This document shows, piece after piece, positions 1-9,401 of a stretch of DNA of 64,000 bases. A model generated the notes under the pieces. That model was not told the origin of the DNA and searched no databases. It worked only from the letters and a program-made list of their open reading frames with translations. The stretch's first letter is position 1, and every line of letters starts with the position of its first letter. A program made the position numbers and the translations under genes. Source of the DNA: Setomelanomma holmii (taxonomy: Eukaryota > Ascomycota > Dothideomycetes > Pleosporales > Phaeosphaeriaceae); NCBI GenBank assembly GCA_010015745.1, contig ML978293.1, positions 1 through 64,000 on the forward strand. Direction: 5' to 3'.

Positions 1-240
1 GAAAGCTACCAAACAACGATCAGTCACAAAATCCACTACAGAGGCTGAACTCTACTCCCTTAGCCGTGCTGCATTAGAGTTCATCTGGTGGAACAACCTA
101 TTTAATTAGCTCAAATTCAAGACAGGCATCACACCAGTCATCTACTGTGACAACAAACAGACAGTGGGAATTGTGACTAAGGCAACAGAAAGACTTCGAA
201 CCAAACTCCTGAATTGCCCAGCAATCTAGCTGGCTTGCAC
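1..240 (+). mobile_element. Ty1/copia polyprotein remnant (RNase H part)
   Basis: The frame starting near base 1 reads like the RNase H end of a copia Pol protein: a KSTTEAELYSLS block, then a YCDN-type motif followed by a VGI stretch, which is the usual order. An in-frame stop sits after the WWNN segment near 105, and another interrupts the frame near 228. The frame enters from outside the window. Since a reverse transcriptase remnant follows rather than precedes it, this is the tail of a different copy from the one downstream. It is not functional. Confidence 0.75.
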
Positions 241-354
241 TAAGATCACTCATTTCACATCCCTACACTCTCTCGTTGTACACGTATATATAGCTTCCCT
301 CGTTCATAGCTACACAATCAACTCAGTCCTTCATTCCTCCTTCCACATCACATA

Positions 355-705
355 TCCAAGATACGTCCTCTGCCTTCTCTGCGCCTTGTACGGCCTTAAA
401 GGAGCACTACACCTGTAGGCTACACACTTCTAAGGATTGCTGCGTACGCTTAGCCTGCATCCTGTTTAAGGCTTCCTATGCTATTAGATAAATAACAGAG
501 TTATTCTCTTCTTCTACGTAGATGATATCATCATGCTGTACCACTATAACTACCAGAAGGATTTCAAGGAGCTTGAATAACTGCTTATTAAGCTTTATAG
601 TCTACGCTAGATAGGAAATATCAAGTAGTTTCTAGGCATTTAAACAAAACGCATCCTTGCTACTTGCCAGCTTTACTAAATCTAGGACGCCTTTATTAAC
701 AAGGT
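355..705 (+). mobile_element. Ty1/copia polyprotein remnant (reverse transcriptase part)
   Basis: The translation contains an ALYGLKGAL block (copia RT consensus ALYGLK), then an LFFYVDDI segment whose YVDD catalytic motif lies at 515-526, then a KWFLGI-like block with the W replaced by a stop. Several in-frame TAA/TAG codons occur at places where the family has Q or W, so the fragment is dead. It breaks off near 705. The next stretch to about 1040 does not translate as copia, so something may be inserted there. Confidence 0.75.
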
Positions 706-1040
706 ATGTACGGAATATAACCTTGTCTGTGCGGATGGAATGTAAGGGGCCAGGCTGAAGACAGCAGGAAGGCAAGGTTGAACAGTGATGAATTCGATGG
801 AGACTATCCAGAGCCAGAGAACAGGCTGTCTAAATAGGCAGACTGCTAGTTTCTGGGTGTTTCTATATACATTGGCATATATCATCATCGTAATCTCTTG
901 CAATGGCTAGAACATTCCAGGACATTCTATAATGCTTTATGATGTTCCATGCTCTTCCGTGATGTTCCATGTCGTTCTATTGAACCGAAGTGACTCCACT
1001 GAGGATAGTAGAGGTCTAACCTCTTACATGGAAAATGTCC
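706..1040. other. Unassigned segment inside the copia remnant
   Basis: About 335 bp lie between recognisable RT sequence and the post-RT part of the same copia copy. No coding similarity is visible. Short related words (GATGTTCCATG and variants) recur near 925-985. It could be an inserted small element or simply decayed sequence. I could not find convincing terminal repeats or a target duplication. Confidence 0.3.
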
Positions 1041-1866
1041 GTCTACGCTACTCTTGTCTACCTTAAGGCTTGCAATATACAATAGTATCTCTAGCTCTTA
1101 GAACACTAAGACCTATTAACGCCTGGTAAGCAACTTAGCGTATATTAAGGTCATGACGCAACCTAATGTTGCGCATGCTCACTCAGTCCTTGCACAATTT
1201 CTCACAAATCCAGGAACTTATCACCTCTCTGAGATCAAGCATGTGTAGCAATATCTGTACAGTACTAGGTACCTTGCTATTAGTGCTCGAGGGGGTGAGC
1301 CTACCCAGACTTATGCTACTAAAGTTGACTCAACAACTCCTTCTCTAACCTTCTTTAGTGCTGCTGATGCATCATTTAGAGACGATACAGAGACCTGCCA
1401 GTCATCTGCTAGATATGTCTTTATGCTATATGGCATGCCAATTGACTAGAAAGCGACTGTACTTTGATCAGTTATTCAGTCTACTACTGAAGCAGAGCTT
1501 TATGCTCTATCAGCTGTTAGCGTTGAGTTGCAATACTAGGATCAATTTTGCCGCAATATTAGCTTCACGCTACAAACTAAGAAGGCTCTTTAGTGTAATA
1601 ACGCTCAGACTGTATGTCTTGTAAAAGGCGACGCCGATTAAATCCAGACAAAGCTTCAACATGTTAATATCCACTAAATGTGGCTCCGCCAGGAAGTTAA
1701 TGCTGGAAGAATTACTATTGAATAGAAGCCTACTACTAAGATGCCTGCTGACGGCTTCACTAAGCTGCTGCCTCGCCAGAAACATGAGAACTTTGTGAGA
1801 CAGCTAGGTCTAAAGGACATCCACCACCTGATTATCAAAGACGATCTACGTCCCATGCCTCCCTAA
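1041..1866 (+). mobile_element. Ty1/copia polyprotein remnant (post-RT and RNase H end)
   Basis: From about 1147 the frame reads through the copia post-RT block (VMTQPNVAHAHSVLAQF), the RNase H block (QSTTEAELYALS) and the C-terminal block (PADGFTKLLPRQKHENF), ending at a stop near 1866. Internal stops replace W or Q residues, for instance the W of the ISWKS-type motif near 1449. It is the 3' end of the same element whose polypurine tract and LTR follow directly, so the copy can be oriented on the plus strand with confidence. Confidence 0.85.
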
Positions 1867-1959
1867 GAACTTAAATAGCTCCGCACATAGTACTGAATTT
1901 GTTAAATAGTGGTTGTTGCTATTGTACTTCTTTTGTGAGGTCTCCATCTAACATGGATA

Positions 1960-1971
1960 CCTCAGGGGGTG
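1960..1971 (+). other. Polypurine tract of the copia element
   Basis: A CAGGGGGTG stretch sits immediately before the TG that opens the LTR at 1972 and about 95 bp after the end of the Pol frame. This is the expected place and composition for the plus-strand primer of a copia element. Confidence 0.6.
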
Positions 1972-2061
1972 TGTCAGACTGGCACCTCAGTTCACAAGGC
2001 ACATGTGAACTGCATCTCTCACGTGACTCTTTGTCACTTGCTTACTCATCGTGGTTGTGTA

Positions 2062-2119
2062 ACGTGTTTTACCACTCCTTGGCCCAAACCACTCCTCGGC
2101 CAGCCCCACCAGAACGCGT
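2062..2119 (+). repeat. Left terminal inverted repeat of the pogo-type element
   Basis: It begins ACGTGTTTTACCACTCC directly after the TA at 2060-2061. The reverse complement of 4010-4067 matches it over 58 bp with only a couple of C/T-type differences. An internal direct repeat of CCACTCC(T/C)(C/T)GGCC occurs twice, as is common in pogo/Fot1 ends. Confidence 0.92.
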
Positions 2120-2229
2120 CTGCACGTCTCATCTCATCAACCATAGCTCAACGCCAACGCCCTCTATCGCCTCAAAGGGGTGCTAGGACTCTAATAGCAG
2201 CTCAATTAATTCAGAACTAACGTATAGCT

Positions 2230-3942
2230 TGCTAAAGTAGGGCTGCCTTCTTGTATAAGATTCCTAGAACCACGCTTAGACGCCGCCTTCAACGCATCCC
2301 TACTATTCAAGCCTTCAACTAAACAAAGCGCAAGCTCTCCTCTGTTAAGGAGCAGTCTCTTGTTAAGTAGATCCTTGACCTAGATCGCTATGGATTTCCT
2401 CCTCATATCATCAACGTACGACAAATGGCGGACAGTTTACTCTTTGCCCGCAGCCAAAATCCTCCTCCTCTACCTGTTAGCAAGAACTAGGTGTCGCGGT
2501 GGATCAAGAACCAGGCAGAGCTGCAGACAAAATGGAACAGGAAATTACATTTACAGAGGGCTCTGTGTGAGGATCCTGTCTCAATAAGAGCTTGGTTCAA
2601 GCTTGTACAGGACACACGCACGACGTACGGAATCCCAGAGGAGGACGTATACAACTTTGATGAGACAGGCTTTATGATAGGTGTCGCATCAACGTCAAAG
2701 GTTGTCACTAGCTCTGACACTATTGGTTGAGCAACTACTGTTGATCCGGGTGATCGAGAGTGGGTGACAGCAATTGAGTGTATCAACGCGTCCGGCTGGC
2801 GTCTTCCACCCTTTGTAATCCTGAAAGGAAAACTCCACCAGGCCAGCTAGTATAAGGATATCCCGCCTGACTAGGTTATTAGTGTTAGTGACAATAGATA
2901 GACAATCAACGAGCTTGGCCTTGAGTGGATAAAGCACTTCAACAGGTATACAGAGTCTCACACAAGAGGACCGTACAGACTGCTCATCCTTGACGGCCAC
3001 AAGAGCTACGCTACACCGGAGTTTGATCAATTCTGCAAGGACAACAAGATTATTACCTGTTGGATGTGGGAGCACAGGGCAGGTATGAATGAGGCAGAAG
3101 GTTGTTGTATTGAGAGAGCTACTGCGAGCGATTATATACACAACCAGATGAGTAAGCAGGTGACTAACAGAGTCACGTGAGATGCAGTTCACAGTGGACT
3201 GTGTGAACTGAGGTGCCAGGCTGACATTACCCTCTGTATGCCTCCTCATACCTCTCATCTCCTGCAGCCTCTTGATGTTGGCTGTTACTCTCCTCTTAAG
3301 GTAATATACGGACATGAGGTGTCTGAGCTTGCCTGGCTAGGAGTCTTCCATATCGACAAGCTGGAGTTCCTATGGATATACAAGAGAGTTCAGCTGACAG
3401 CCCTGTCTGAACGCAATATCAAGGCAGGTTTTCAAGCGACAGGGCTTATCCCATACTGTCCTGAACGAGTCTTGAGCAACCTTACTGTTGTCAGAACTCC
3501 GTCTCCACCAGTGACAACTGCTGCTTCAGGAGAGCCCTGGACTGCGGAGACTCCACGTACAACCGACCAGCTGCAGCAGCAGGCTCGACTTATCAAGGAC
3601 CTACTTCGTCGCCAGTCTCAGAGCCCTACTAGTCAGGCAATCAGCCAGCTCATCAAGGGTTGTCAACTTGCTATGCAGTCAGCAACCATGCTTATTCAGG
3701 AAAATCAGAAGCTATGTGTCTCAAACCAACGCCAGAAACGTAAGCGCCAACAGCGCAGACAACATATAGCTCGTGGAGGTGCTCTGCAGGCTTGTGAGGG
3801 TCAGGCGCTAGTCGCAGAGGCTGAGAGAGGTGTCGAACAGGGTGACCAAGCTGAGCCTGGCCCTGTACAAAGGAGAGCACCACCAACATGCAGCAAGTGT
3901 CACGTACAGGGACACAATAGGACTCAATGCAGATCAATCTAG
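2230..3942 (+). pseudogene. Pogo/Fot1-type transposase, inactivated
   Basis: Reading one frame gives, in order, an N-terminal helix-turn-helix (Psq/CENP-B type), a Tc5-type DNA-binding block with SRWIKN, then the DDE_1 catalytic domain: FDETGF near 2661, LLILDGH near 2980 and LLQPLDVG near 3260, so all three acidic positions of the DDD triad survive. The 5' half carries about eight stops, most at positions where relatives have W or Q (for example the W before SRWIKN). The frame is then cut by the solo LTR at 3058-3226. The 3' part (3238-3942) is open, with a basic, Q-rich tail and a CCHC-like zinc knuckle at its end (CSKCHVQGHNRTQC), a feature of some fungal pogo transposases. Confidence 0.9.
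3058..3226 (-). repeat. Solo copia LTR inserted in the transposase gene
   Basis: On the minus strand it starts TGTCAG and ends CCAACA and matches the 169-bp LTR at 1972-2061 plus 4070-4148 over its full length with scattered differences. It is flanked by the 5-bp direct repeat TTACC (3053-3057 and 3227-3231), the duplication made by integrase. Removing the LTR and one TTACC restores the transposase frame around the IIT-LCMPPHTSH junction. No internal copia sequence is present, so it is a solo LTR left by LTR-LTR recombination. Confidence 0.93.
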
Positions 3943-4009
3943 CCTATTACTTGTTAAATTTTAGGACAATTTGCATATGTGGTTGTTGAGCAATTGTACG
4001 CTGAGTTGC

Positions 4010-4067
4010 ACGCGTTCTGGTGGGGCTGGCCGAGGAGTGGTTCGGGCCGAGGAGTGGTAAAACACGT
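4010..4067 (-). repeat. Right terminal inverted repeat of the pogo-type element
   Basis: It is the reverse complement of the left repeat at 2062-2119 and ends CACGT just before the second TA (4068-4069). Beyond that TA the interrupted LTR continues. Confidence 0.92.
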
Positions 4068-4148
4068 TATATAATCGCTCTCTGTAGCTCTCTCAATACA
4101 ACAACCTTCTGCTTCCTTCATGTCTGCTCTGTCCTCTCACATCTGACA

Positions 4149-5492
4149 AGAACCTAAGACAACTGAGCCGAAGAACACACAATCAACAATCATTTTCTGA
4201 TCATCACAAGATTGATCCCACTGACAATATACGTGAATACATCGTTATATCTGACACCTAGGCAATGTATTACTTCAGGGGGGTAGGTCTTTACAGACAG
4301 CTACGCTGCACACGTACAATTAATTCCGTCGCAAGCGCGTTGCGAAGGGTACGGCAACGTAGTGTGCAAGCTTCTGTTACATCGATCGAGGTTCTCTACG
4401 CGAGGTGCTCTGTGTCTTTCGACTGCGTCGCTCCCGTATGCAGCTGCATCGACTTGCCGAGGCTCGAAACGTCGAGTTCTGTGATGACCTCATTTTCACC
4501 TACCAATCGGAGTTCACGCCGTTCTTCTACCTCCTTCAAGAGCTTCGCACGCAATATCGACTTGAAATGCTGAAGAGACAAGTCGACAAGAAACCAACAA
4601 CCTCTCCAAAGGTGCGCGCCTGCACCTTTTGTACCGAACAGCTCGCTCAATCATTCCGATGCTCTTGCCATGCTAGCCGCTGACCTCAGCATGATGGTGA
4701 ATCGTGATAGCCTCATCAGATCTAAGCTGGATTCACGGTTGCGATCCCGCGCGGAACCGCGCGGGGAGGCTGGACTGTGGCTTTTGCGGGGAAAAGAGAG
4801 CTAAAGGGCACCACCCACCTCGGCTATATGCTTGACATGCCCTCGGCCGCTTCCCCATGGGGCGCGTATGGCAGTCTGGAGACTCGTCATGCGATTGCGG
4901 CTGAACCATCCACCCGATTTGGAGAATGGCACGCCAATGATAGTGAATCGCGCCCTGCTCTTGGAATGTGTGGCTGCAGAGGCTCAATCCCGATGCATCA
5001 TGGAATTCAAATCAGAACCCGGGTTATCAAAGCCCTGCAACCTGCGTTTTGTGCTGAAGGATACAGGTATCAACCAAATGGCAGGGCCTGCGAAGGGTTG
5101 TAGGTCAATTATGGCGATGTCATGAAGTTCTGGGTCAATCTTGACAGAGCTCTGTTATCCATACGAACGCACTCAGCTCATGGTTCTCTGACCCCTGAGA
5201 GGACGAGTCCACCAAGCTTAGATCTCAATTGCTAATAGGCTTAGAGCATAGTGCGACTAGATATACTAACTAGTCGTTGGTCCATGGGGTACGGCATAAA
5301 CTCCGGGAAGGTGGAGGATGTTAGCACGACACTAGCATTGCGGAACCAAGCCGTCCAAGGTATATCTACTCCCCAGCAGCTGCACTCATGAGAGGCAGTG
5401 AATTTGTCTGAACGTTTCCATCGTCCTTCTCTCTGCAACCGACTCATTACCTAGTATCACTTCTCGCCTCGAGCTCTTTTCATTCTTGCATC
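4149..5492. other. Intergenic region after the transposon block
   Basis: No gene is supported. Near 4275 a CAGGGGGG tract resembles the copia polypurine tract, but no LTR follows it. A plus-strand open frame around 4405-4683 lacks an ATG at its start and reads like a remnant of a protein gene (acidic and aromatic residues, then CTFC and CSC cysteine pairs). The frames at 4777-5125 overlap each other in different phases and look accidental. The stretch just before 5493 is pyrimidine-rich, as expected for the leader of the next gene. Confidence 0.5.
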
Positions 5493-6483
5493 ATGGCGAG
5501 CCGAGACCACTACGAACCCCGCCGGAACGGCACCAGCCCTACCCAAACGGCGTCGGATATGCACATCGATAATGAAGAGAAGCTTCGATATGAGCTTGCC
5601 AAGACCGTTACTCTCACGCCAGAGCTGTACGAGAAGCTCTTCATCTCACCCAAGACGCAAGTAGCAGGTAGCCTCCGCACCACCTTCGGCAACCCAACAC
5701 CCGTTGGTGTACTGGGCTTTTCCGTATCTGTGTTACCGCTCGCATGTGCTTTCAGTACGTTTATCCAATTCTCGATTTGTCGGTGCAATTGGCTAACATG
5801 CATACCAGTGGGGTGGCGCGGCTCCGGCGGTCTCGCTGTCGCAACCACAGGCGCAACCATCTGGTTCGGCGGCATCCTTCTTTTCCTGGCTGGTATCGGC
5901 GAGTTTCTCCTCGGTAATAACTTCCCCATGATCGTCTTCCTGGCGTACGGCGCCCATCTCATGACCTTTGCTACGACGTTCATCCCGTGGTTCAATGCCA
6001 TCGGCTTCTTCAACCCCAATGGAAGCGGCATCGGTAGCCCTGGAACCGCGAATCAGACATCGGTGTTCTTGAGCAGTTTCGGTAAGTAGCATCGATTCAT
6101 GACTCGATGAGATGCAAGAAGCTGTTGAGCTGACATGTGCACCCATAGCCTTCTACCTTATCGCCATGGGCATTCTGTCCTTCCTTTTTCTGCTCGGCTC
6201 CCTACGCGTCAACGGAGTCTTCGTGCTCATTTTCCTCGTCGTGACAATTGGATTCGGTCTGGGTGCTGGTGCCTTCTTCCACCTTGGTAAAGGCAACGTC
6301 GCGCTCGGTAACAAGTTGGCTACTGGAACAGGTGCATGCTTCTTCGCGGCATCGGTACTGGGATTCTACTTCTTGTTGGCACTGATCATTGCCATTATGG
6401 AATTGCCGATCCCGGACCCGCCGGTTTTTGATCTTAGCACTGTGATCAAGCCGAAGTCGAGGGCTATATTGAAAGAAGAATAG
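5493..6483 (+). CDS. GPR1/FUN34/YaaH family membrane protein (acetate/ammonium transporter type)
   Basis: The three exons are 5493-5754, 5809-6081 and 6149-6483; the introns of 54 and 67 nt have GTACGT...CAG and GTAAGT...TAG ends, with a CTGAC branch site in the second. The 289-residue product has a hydrophilic N-terminus, the family signature NPTPVGVLGF (residues 67-76) at the first membrane helix, and about six hydrophobic segments. Yeast and Aspergillus relatives (Ady2, AcpA) are plasma-membrane acetate carriers and some members act in ammonium export. Substrate cannot be read from the sequence. It is transcribed away from the transposon block, and its length is normal for the family. Confidence 0.9.
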
Positions 6484-7573
6484 GATTAGGATAGCGAGGA
6501 GGCAAAAGGATGCATGAGCTCGGATACAAGCGATCCTTGCGCACATTCCGTTTCTCCTTGACGTCGGAAGTCGGCTCATAACCTGTTGACAGTAAGGACG
6601 GAAGTCTTGTTCGTAGAATCACAGAATATCATGTTTGAACACTCTCACACAACCAACACGTACTTCCTGAATGTCCAATCGCAAGCTCCGGGCACCGGCT
6701 AATTGTGGCTTCCATTGTATGAAAACATGCTCTTGATCTTGCATACTTCGTTAAGCCTCCCCATTCTTAATTGCAACGGCATATAATAACACATATACCT
6801 TGTGTTCTGAGATGTGCATAAGGTCGGCCTTTTTGTACCGTTACATTATTCGCTGGAACGCGCACCCATGAAGACCGAAACAAGAGAATCGCATTCATAT
6901 AAGTTACTCATGGCTTACAATCCATGCAAATGCTAGATCTCTACTACGCGGGATCCAAATTCTAACCACCATTAGGTTGTGCCTTCATGGACGTTGCCTG
7001 TCGCAGGGTCTTTCCGAAGAATTATCTGGAGGAGTTTATAGGGTACATGCCATCTGCTGCAGGGGTGTGCCATGTGTCAAGCAGGCACTTTGCATGCTTG
7101 CCTTGATGTAAGCCAAACCATTGAACGCGTTATCTTCGAAGTACAGAGACGACGCATGCGTATGAAACAAAGCCTCGAACGTAAAGTTCCTTGTGCGGGC
7201 CAAGCAGTGCATTGAGAGACGCAGTAGCAACCTTTGTTTGCTTGGAGCTTACGCCGAGCGAAGCCACCAGTGCAAAGAGCATTCGCAAAGATGTAAGAAT
7301 AGCAACGCCAGCCCAGGATCGGTATTCACCATCGTCGCTCCAGTGCAGATATGCGGCACATCATCTCAACGCACGGGCTGATATAATCATGATCCCATTC
7401 CCACCTGTCGGATAAAGTCGTTGGGTCCGAGAATTCAACTTTCAGGTACGCCTGACGCATTTGCCTTCGTTCAGTGAGTTGTACTATCTTACAAAGTTGC
7501 GCCTGTTAGCACTGCAGCGACTTTCTCGTGTTCGAGTTATTATTGTCGCTTTACGGACTAGTAATTGTACTTA
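6484..7573. other. Intergenic region between converging genes
   Basis: This holds the 3' flanks of the acetate-carrier-type gene and of the convergent monooxygenase gene. Open frames here are short and mutually overlapping, and no domain is recognisable. I see no repeat or RNA gene. Confidence 0.5.
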
Positions 7574-9073
7574 TCATACCCTTCTTCTACTACTTCTTCT
7601 ACTCTCTTGTATACTACCTTCGCTCTTAAGCTTTCTTTTTGCGTTGTTTGCACTCTTCACATTCCCGTTCGTCACAGTCTTCAACTCTCCATTCTGCGCA
7701 TGTTCCGCATCTCCGTTCACCGTCGCAACACCATCACTACTCTCGAAGAACCGATTCACCGGCCTCGGAAGCCCCAAATGCTCGCGCAACGTCGACCCCT
7801 CATACTCCGTCCGGAAAACTCCCCTCCGCTGCAACTCCGGCACGAGCTTCTGCGTCACCGCTTCCAGTCCCTCGGGTAGAAATGGAAAGGTCACCGTGAA
7901 TCCGTCTGCAGCGTCAGCGTCCAGCCAGCGCTCCATCTCATCCGCAATGCTTTCCGCGGTCCCGACGAACGCAAGACCAGCGTACCCACCATAGCGCCCC
8001 GCGAGTTGGCGAACGGTAAGACCTTCGGATTTTGCGAGTGCGATGACACTGGCGCGACTCGTGTGGCTTGCGTTAGTTGCTGGGAGTTCGTCTTCTGAAG
8101 GAAGTGAACCATCTGGGTCGAATTTGGATGCGTCGGTACCGAGGGAGATGGAGAGTGATGAGATTGCGCTGTCGTAGTGCACGAGGCTGTCGAGCTTTAG
8201 GCGTTTCTGCTGCGCTTCTTCGACCGTGTCGGCAACGAGTATCATCGCCGCGGGAAGGATCTTGATATGCTCTGGATTCCGTCCTGCTGCCTTCGCGCGA
8301 CCCTTGATGTCAGCATACAGCGCCTGTCCCGCATCGATATCTTTTGGGGAGCAGAAGACCGCCTCGGCCGTTTCCGCAGCTAATTGGCGTCCAGGCTCCG
8401 ATTGTCCCGCTTGCACGATAACCGGCCATCCTTGGACGGGTCTCGCGATATTCAATGGCCCTTTGACTTTAAGATCGTCGCCCTTGTGGTTCAGCGTATG
8501 TATCTTCTCCGGATCAACATACACGCCGGTTTCAGCGTCACGCACAAACGCGTCATCTGCAAAACTATCCCAGAGACCAGTGACGACATCGTAGAACTCT
8601 CGTGCGCGCTTGTACCGCTCACTATGCTGCACGTGCTCGTCGAGACCAAAGTTCTTGGACGATTCTGGATTGCCCGTAGTGACAATATTCCATGCTGCTC
8701 GGCCGTCGCTCAAATGGTCCAGACTGGCGAAACGGCGTGCGATGTGATAGGGCTCATCGTATGTTGTGGAAGCTGTGGCTGCGAGCCCGATTCTACTGGT
8801 GACTTGTGATAAAGCTGAGAGCAGGGTAAATGGTTCGAAGGAAGTCACGGTGTGGCTGCGCTTGAGTGCTTCGACGGGCATATTAAGTACAGCGAGATGA
8901 TCGGCCATGAAGAACGCATCGAATTTGGCCGCCTCGAGAGCTTGTATGAAGGACATCAGATGCTTAAGGTTGAAGTTGGCGTCCGGGTAGGAGCCGGGAT
9001 AGCGCCATGCTCCCGTGTGGAGAGACACGGGACGCATGAAGGCCGTCAGATGGAGTTGCTTCTTGGACGACAT
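7574..9073 (-). CDS. NtaA/SnaA/DszA-type flavin-dependent monooxygenase
   Basis: This is an intronless 499-residue protein of the bacterial-luciferase-like fold. Characteristic pieces are the N-terminal HLTAFMRP and GAWRYPG segments, FDAFFMADHLAVL (about residues 51-63), the LDHLSDGRAAWN(I/V)VT block that binds flavin, and a VQAGQSEPGR block. Members oxidise nitrilotriacetate, streptogramin precursors, dibenzothiophene sulfone or alkane sulfonates with FMNH2 supplied by a partner reductase; the substrate here is unknown. I chose the ATG at 9073 because it starts the conserved region at the usual distance; an ATG at 9124 is also in frame. The last 70 or so residues are a low-complexity basic tail absent from bacterial relatives. 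The family is common in bacteria and patchy in fungi, so transfer in the past is possible. Confidence 0.9.
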   Translation of the reverse strand: MSSKKQLHLTAFMRPVSLHTGAWRYPGSYPDANFNLKHLMSFIQALEAAKFDAFFMADHLAVLNMPVEALKRSHTVTSFEPFTLLSALSQVTSRIGLAATASTTYDEPYHIARRFASLDHLSDGRAAWNIVTTGNPESSKNFGLDEHVQHSERYKRAREFYDVVTGLWDSFADDAFVRDAETGVYVDPEKIHTLNHKGDDLKVKGPLNIARPVQGWPVIVQAGQSEPGRQLAAETAEAVFCSPKDIDAGQALYADIKGRAKAAGRNPEHIKILPAAMILVADTVEEAQQKRLKLDSLVHYDSAISSLSISLGTDASKFDPDGSLPSEDELPATNASHTSRASVIALAKSEGLTVRQLAGRYGGYAGLAFVGTAESIADEMERWLDADAADGFTVTFPFLPEGLEAVTQKLVPELQRRGVFRTEYEGSTLREHLGLPRPVNRFFESSDGVATVNGDAEHAQNGELKTVTNGNVKSANNAKRKLKSEGSIQESRRSSRRRV

Positions 9074-9401
9074 CGTTGGCGAAGTCTTACTGCGGTCACT
9101 TCCCACGCGAGATTGGAAAGACATCAATCGTTGAAGTACTTCCTCAAAGTGCTATTTCCGTGAGGTTCTGGCTTACAAATGCGTGATGAGGGTGTTCGAT
9201 CACGACATCGCGCAAAGTGGGGCATACCGCAGGCATCCTCTGAAGCTCAGTAATCTGATCTCAAGGGACAGGCGATTGCTTTGAATTGGTATATTAGATG
9301 TTCTTCCACTCTGTTTATTTATTTTTGTCTATGTCGCATCTACTCTATCTGATCTTTTGGCAATGTCCCCGGACCTCAAGTAGTTGTACACAATCCGCAA
9401 C
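9074..9401. other. Short intergenic region
   Basis: It contains the promoter side of the monooxygenase gene and the 3' end of the aldo-keto reductase gene, both on the minus strand. No further feature seen. Confidence 0.5.

Larger units (their letters stand above)
2062..4067 (+). mobile_element. Pogo/Fot1-type DNA transposon (Tc1/mariner superfamily)
   Basis: The element is bounded by 58-bp terminal inverted repeats and by a TA at 2060-2061 and again at 4068-4069, the standard Tc1/mariner target duplication. Its total length of 2006 bp includes a 169-bp solo LTR inserted at 3058-3226, so the original element was about 1.83 kb. It encodes one transposase on the plus strand. The element is inactive: the transposase frame has several stops and the LTR insertion. 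Confidence 0.93.
1972..4148 (+). repeat. Copia 3' LTR (169 bp), split by a pogo-type transposon
   Basis: The LTR runs 1972-2061 and resumes at 4070-4148; between the parts lies the pogo-type element plus one copy of its TA duplication. Joined, the two parts are 90 + 79 = 169 bp, start with TG and end with CA. The reverse complement of 3058-3226 aligns with it along its whole length and has the same split lengths, which proves the reading. The LTR has an inverted repeat near its start (CAGTTCAC / GTGAACTG) and a TATATAA box; the pogo-type element went into the TA of that box. Confidence 0.9.

Noticed and set aside
4265..4290. Second copia polypurine tract suggesting a short non-autonomous LTR element at 4070-4290
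   Set aside because: A CAGGGGGG tract is present, but no LTR follows it and the bases after 4148 show no primer-binding site, so an element cannot be supported.
4777..5125. Two overlapping plus-strand frames of about 100 codons
   Set aside because: The first begins at GTG, they occupy the same bases in different phases, and no domain or splice site supports either.
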